The notes below the pieces were generated by a model. It had not been told where the DNA came from. It made no database searches and saw only the letters and a list, made by a program, of their open reading frames with translations. From positions 1 through 9,238 of the forward strand of contig CALNBE010000146.1 of the NCBI GenBank assembly GCA_937874455.1: 9,238 nucleotides of DNA, read 5' to 3'. Position numbers and translations under genes: made by a program. Below, piece by piece: positions 7,100-9,238 of this stretch (the stretch's first letter is position 1; each line of letters opens with the position of its first letter). The stretch is from an uncultured Opitutia bacterium. Lineage in GTDB: Bacteria; Verrucomicrobiota; Verrucomicrobiia; Opitutales; UBA953.

Positions 7100-7771
7100 A
7101 TGAAAACAAAAGCACTTCTTTTTCTTGCAGCACTTGCCCTGCCTTTCACGGCCGCGGCGAAAGAAAAGACCGTGGAGTTGAAGGTGGAGATGCCGCCGGT
7201 GTTGCTCATCGGCACGCCGACGCCGATCAACGTGAAGAATCTGGAATCCGGGGATGCCGCGAAGAAGCGCACGTCGATTCAGGTGCCGGAAGGCACGGTG
7301 AATCTGGCCAAGGGCAAAACCGTCACCTCCAGCGACAAGTACCCGATCGTGGGTGACTTGGAGTATGTTACCGATGGTGACAAGGATGCGGACGAGGGTT
7401 ATGAAGTCGAGCTGGCTCCCGGTTTGCAGTGGGTGCAGATTGATCTGGCGAAGGAATCTGACATTTACGCCGTGGCGGTTTGGCATTTTCACCGGCAGAA
7501 GCGCCTGTGTCGCTCGGTCATTGTCCAGCTCTCGACCGAACCGGAATTTAAAAATGGCGTGACCACCATTTTCAACACGGACTACGAGGACAGCGCCAAA
7601 CTCGGCTTGGGCGCGGGGAAGGATCTGGCCTACATTGAAACCAATGAAGGCCGGGTGATTCCTGCGAATGGCACCAAGGCGCGCTATGTCCGCCTGTACA
7701 GCAACGGCAGCACCAGCTCGACCGGCAACCACTACGTGGAAGTCGAAGTGTTTGGCAAAGCCGCCAAGTAA
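7100..7771 (+). CDS. Secreted discoidin/F5-8 type C-like domain protein
   Basis: A 223-residue exported protein. Residues 1-20 form a signal peptide (MKTKALLFLAALALPF, then TAAA before KEK), with cleavage likely after the alanines. A linker rich in charged residues and prolines (about 21-67) leads to a single beta-sandwich resembling the F5/8 type C (discoidin) fold: NLAKGKTVTSSD (about 70-81), YVTDGDKD, LQWVQIDLAKESDIYAVAVW, and the closing KARYVRLYSNGS with VEVEVFG. Such domains usually bind carbohydrate or phospholipid head groups. There are no catalytic motifs, transmembrane anchor or sorting signal, so it should be periplasmic or extracellular. No good promoter or Shine-Dalgarno sequence is visible in the 52-bp gap after the Dabb gene; co-transcription with prfB is possible. 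The transcript should end at the terminator at 7802-7835. Ligand and role are unknown. Confidence 0.8.
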   Translation: MKTKALLFLAALALPFTAAAKEKTVELKVEMPPVLLIGTPTPINVKNLESGDAAKKRTSIQVPEGTVNLAKGKTVTSSDKYPIVGDLEYVTDGDKDADEGYEVELAPGLQWVQIDLAKESDIYAVAVWHFHRQKRLCRSVIVQLSTEPEFKNGVTTIFNTDYEDSAKLGLGAGKDLAYIETNEGRVIPANGTKARYVRLYSNGSTSSTGNHYVEVEVFGKAAK

Positions 7772-7775
7772 ACGG

Positions 7776-7789
7776 ATTTCCTTCGGGAA
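7776..7789 (+). other. C(UUCG)G tetraloop hairpin just after the discoidin-protein stop codon
   Basis: ATTTCCTTCGGGAA, beginning four bases after the TAA, folds as TTCC-UUCG-GGAA, an unusually stable tetraloop class, and is followed by TTTTTT. The same 14 bases recur on the minus strand at 8794-8807, just after another stop codon. It may be a short first terminator or an RNA 3'-end stabiliser ahead of the larger terminator at 7802-7835. Confidence 0.5.
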
Positions 7790-7801
7790 TTTTTTGCAAA
7801 G

Positions 7802-7835
7802 AACCGCCGGAGCCAGGATGCCCCGGCGGTTTTTT
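7802..7835 (+). terminator. Rho-independent terminator after the discoidin-protein gene
   Basis: AACCGCCGG (7802-7810) pairs perfectly with CCGGCGGTT (7823-7831) over a 12-base loop, followed by a T-run ending at 7835 and then ATTATCC. It closes the transcript that includes the discoidin gene and isolates ispH. The 53 bp between here and the ispH ATG contain TTGACC (7854-7859) as a possible -35, but no good -10 hexamer. Confidence 0.85.
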
Positions 7836-7888
7836 ATTATCCAGAGTCTGGGTTTGACCTGCTCGCGTCGGCCCCTTTCTTCCCCCGC

Positions 7889-8734
7889 ATGAAAGTCATC
7901 CGAGCGAAGAGTGCCGGTTTTTGTCGGGAATACGCGGTGCAGGGAAAACGCCCGGTGTTCACAGACGGCCCGTTAATCCACAACAGCCAGATGATGGAGA
8001 AGCTGGAATCGGAGGGCATTCGGGAGGTTGGCGACTACACCAGCCAGACGAAACTCGATCTCGGATTGTCCGCGGAGGAAAAACAGGCGGCGGTAATGGT
8101 GGTGCGCGCGCACGGGATTTCCCCCGAGCGGCGGACGTATTTGAAGGGATTGGGCATGGACTTTCGCGATGCGACCTGCCCGGACGTGGGCATCATCGCG
8201 GGCAAGGTGAAGCTTTATGCGCGGAAGGGATTTAACACTGTCATTTTCGGCGACCCCAAGCACCCGGAGGTGATGGGCTTGATGGGATACACCGAGGGCC
8301 GGGGTCATGTGATCAAGACCGAGGCGGACATCGACGCGCTGCCCCCGCTGGGCGACAAGGTGTGCATGGTGTCGCAATCGACGATGTTCACCTTCGAGTT
8401 CGAGCGGCTGGCGGATTACCTCCGGCAGAAATACCCGGAGGCGCAGGTGTTCAACACCATTTGCGGCGCGACCCGGGAGCGGCAGAGCGATGTGCTGGTG
8501 CTGGCGGAGGAAGGCGCGGAGGCGATCGTGGTGATCGGCGGGCGCCATTCGGCCAACACCGTCAAACTGGCGGCATTGGTGGAAAAACAGGAGCTGCCCT
8601 GCTTCCACGTGGAAACGGCGGCGGAATTGGATTTGGCGCAGCTGAAAAAATACAAGGTGGTCGGCGTGACTGCCGGGGCCTCGACACCGGGGTTCCTGAT
8701 CGACGAAGTGTGCGAGCGGTTGACGGAGCTGTGA
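7889..8734 (+). CDS. ispH: 4-hydroxy-3-methylbut-2-enyl diphosphate reductase, with an apparent 10-residue N-terminal gap
   Basis: Iron-sulfur enzyme for the last MEP-pathway step, converting HMBPP to IPP and DMAPP in the cytosol. At 281 residues it is shorter than E. coli IspH (316). All three cluster cysteines are present: C12 (AGFC), C97 (DATCPDV) and C192 (NTICGAT). Active-site residues are also in place: H31 (GPLIHN), H75 (RAHGIS), H125 and E127 (KHPEVMG), T165 (SQSTMF), S221 and N223 (HSANT), S265 (GASTP). Odd: C12 to the first histidine is 19 residues here against 29 in E. coli (C12-H41). The missing ten fall directly after C12 and include the conserved GV-x-RA; the sequence goes straight from AGFC to REYAVQG. 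The frame is kept, so either an in-frame deletion or an assembly collapse is possible, and activity is in doubt. Identity is secure. Start by homology; no Shine-Dalgarno sequence. Confidence 0.93.
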   Translation: MKVIRAKSAGFCREYAVQGKRPVFTDGPLIHNSQMMEKLESEGIREVGDYTSQTKLDLGLSAEEKQAAVMVVRAHGISPERRTYLKGLGMDFRDATCPDVGIIAGKVKLYARKGFNTVIFGDPKHPEVMGLMGYTEGRGHVIKTEADIDALPPLGDKVCMVSQSTMFTFEFERLADYLRQKYPEAQVFNTICGATRERQSDVLVLAEEGAEAIVVIGGRHSANTVKLAALVEKQELPCFHVETAAELDLAQLKKYKVVGVTAGASTPGFLIDEVCERLTEL

Positions 8735-8755
8735 GCGCCGGGAATCGGTGCCGAC

Positions 8756-8790
8756 AAAAAACGCCGCGAGGGAAACCCGCGGCGTTTTTT
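8756..8790. terminator. Bidirectional Rho-independent terminator between convergent genes
   Basis: CGCCGCG (8762-8768) pairs with CGCGGCG (8778-8784) over a 9-base loop. The stem is flanked by AAAAAA on the left and TTTTTT on the right, so it works on either strand. It sits 21 bp after the ispH stop and about 19 bp beyond the stop of the opposing hypothetical gene, the right place to end both. Confidence 0.9.
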
Positions 8791-8793
8791 GTT

Positions 8794-8807
8794 TTCCCGA
8801 AGGAAAT
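8794..8807 (-). other. C(UUCG)G tetraloop hairpin just after the stop of the hypothetical gene
   Basis: On the minus strand this reads ATTTCCTTCGGGAA, two bases past the TGA of the hypothetical gene, and is identical to 7776-7789. Here the stem extends to five pairs (TTTCC-UUCG-GGAAA). It precedes the bidirectional terminator on the same transcript, repeating the hairpin-then-terminator order seen after the discoidin gene. Confidence 0.5.
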
Positions 8808-8809
8808 GC

Positions 8810-9208
8810 TCAGAGCCCCTTGGCCCCGTCGCGAGTCTGGAGGCGGAAAACGGCCTCGGACTGGTCCTTGGCGGGGCGGTTGCCGTCGGCGGAAAACTGC
8901 ACGGTCAGGATCAGGGCTTTGTTGGTGAGCGCCTCGTCAAAAATCGGCTGGATGCTTTTGGGGAGGAAAAAGCAGAAGCGACCGTAATCGTAATAGGATT
9001 TTTCGAGATTATGCTCGGCGGTGAAATAAATCATCGCGGAGCGCCCAGCGTCAGGCTTGAACACCTCGGATTCCACAAAAACCTCGTAGCTGCAGAAGTA
9101 ATTGTTGTGGGGAGGATACTTGGCAAAAAGTTTGACGACGCCGCGTTCGAAGAGGCCGCCCTGTGGGTTTTTGATGATGGGCTGCGGGTTTTTTTCGTTG
9201 GGAAGCAT
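8810..9208 (-). CDS. Hypothetical protein, 132 residues, 5' end uncertain
   Basis: I do not recognise this protein. It is probably soluble, with no signal peptide or membrane helix, and is rich in aromatic residues in its middle (YPPHNNYFCSYEVFVESEVF, YYDYGRFCFFLP). Alternating hydrophobic stretches such as KALILTVQFSADG suggest a mainly beta fold. Support for it being real: it ends two bases before a hairpin and in front of a bidirectional terminator convergent with ispH, and it has plausible amino-acid composition unlike the shadow frames. The start is uncertain. ATG 9208 has no Shine-Dalgarno sequence, the frame stays open to the right edge, and the 28-bp direct repeat overlaps the 5' region. 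The N-terminal KNPQPIIKNPQGG contains a short internal repeat that also exists at DNA level (CTG-Y-GGGTTTTT at 9161 and 9183). Confidence 0.6.
   Translation of the reverse strand: MLPNEKNPQPIIKNPQGGLFERGVVKLFAKYPPHNNYFCSYEVFVESEVFKPDAGRSAMIYFTAEHNLEKSYYDYGRFCFFLPKSIQPIFDEALTNKALILTVQFSADGNRPAKDQSEAVFRLQTRDGAKGL
9143..9170. repeat. Direct repeat copy 1 (inside the hypothetical gene)
   Basis: A 28-bp segment matching 9211-9238 with one mismatch (C at 9148 versus T at 9216); the last 22 bases are identical. The period is 68 bp, which is not a multiple of three. On the minus strand this copy encodes NPQGGLFER. Confidence 0.9.
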
Positions 9209-9210
9209 GA

Positions 9211-9238
9211 GCGTTTGAAGAGGCCGCCCTGTGGGTTT
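9211..9238. repeat. Direct repeat copy 2 (ends at the window edge)
   Basis: Second copy of the 28-bp repeat, lying just upstream of the hypothetical gene's ATG and stopping exactly at the last base of the window. In the gene's frame it is open but reads differently from copy 1 because the 68-bp period shifts the frame. Whether the match continues to the right cannot be seen. Confidence 0.9.

Noticed and set aside
7854..7888. Sigma70 promoter for ispH using TTGACC
   Set aside because: No acceptable -10 hexamer lies 16-18 bases downstream; the region is C/T-rich.
9143..9238. CRISPR array at the right edge
   Set aside because: There are only two full copies, one copy is inside a coding frame, and no cas genes or regular spacers are present.
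1..9238. A defence, secretion or biosynthetic system hidden in the window
   Set aside because: Every recognised gene is a common chromosomal function and the hypothetical gene stands alone. I could not support any multi-gene novel system.

Overview
The window is GC-rich bacterial chromosomal DNA with housekeeping content. It shows no rRNA, tRNA, insertion sequence, phage gene, CRISPR array or obvious defence cassette. A Verrucomicrobiota (PVC) bacterium is my best guess, with moderate confidence. The grounds are the style of the proteins (an IspH beginning MKVIRAKSAGFC, a small secreted discoidin-type protein, a two-ACT-domain protein beside an M42 peptidase) and the near absence of Shine-Dalgarno sequences before start codons. 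No taxonomic search was possible.

Layout. Positions 1-3208 are read leftward: an ACT-domain protein, an M42 metallopeptidase, an intrinsic terminator, then a UvrD/PcrA-type helicase that runs off the left edge without its C-terminal motifs. A 118-bp divergent spacer follows. From 3327 to 8734 all genes read rightward: a CPx-type copper-exporting P1B-ATPase (copA), peptide chain release factor 2 (prfB, in one uninterrupted frame), a Dabb-fold protein 4 bp behind it, a secreted discoidin-like protein, an intrinsic terminator, and ispH of the MEP isoprenoid pathway. A bidirectional terminator separates ispH from a convergent hypothetical gene (8810-9208, minus), whose 5' region carries a direct repeat ending exactly at the last base of the window.

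How the genes relate. They serve separate functions: DNA unwinding and repair, peptide turnover, amino-acid sensing, copper efflux, translation termination, isoprenoid synthesis and an envelope or secreted protein. ACT and M42 may be one transcript, and prfB and the Dabb gene almost certainly are. I see no novel multi-gene system.

The observations most worth following are: (1) IspH appears to lack exactly ten residues directly after its first cluster cysteine; (2) GGAGGAAA occurs 13 times on the plus strand and, by eye, never on the minus strand, including in spacers; (3) a 14-base C(UUCG)G hairpin sequence sits just after two unrelated stop codons; (4) the direct repeat at the right edge looks like a tandem duplication or an assembly end; (5) start codons almost all lack Shine-Dalgarno sequences; (6) prfB has no programmed frameshift.
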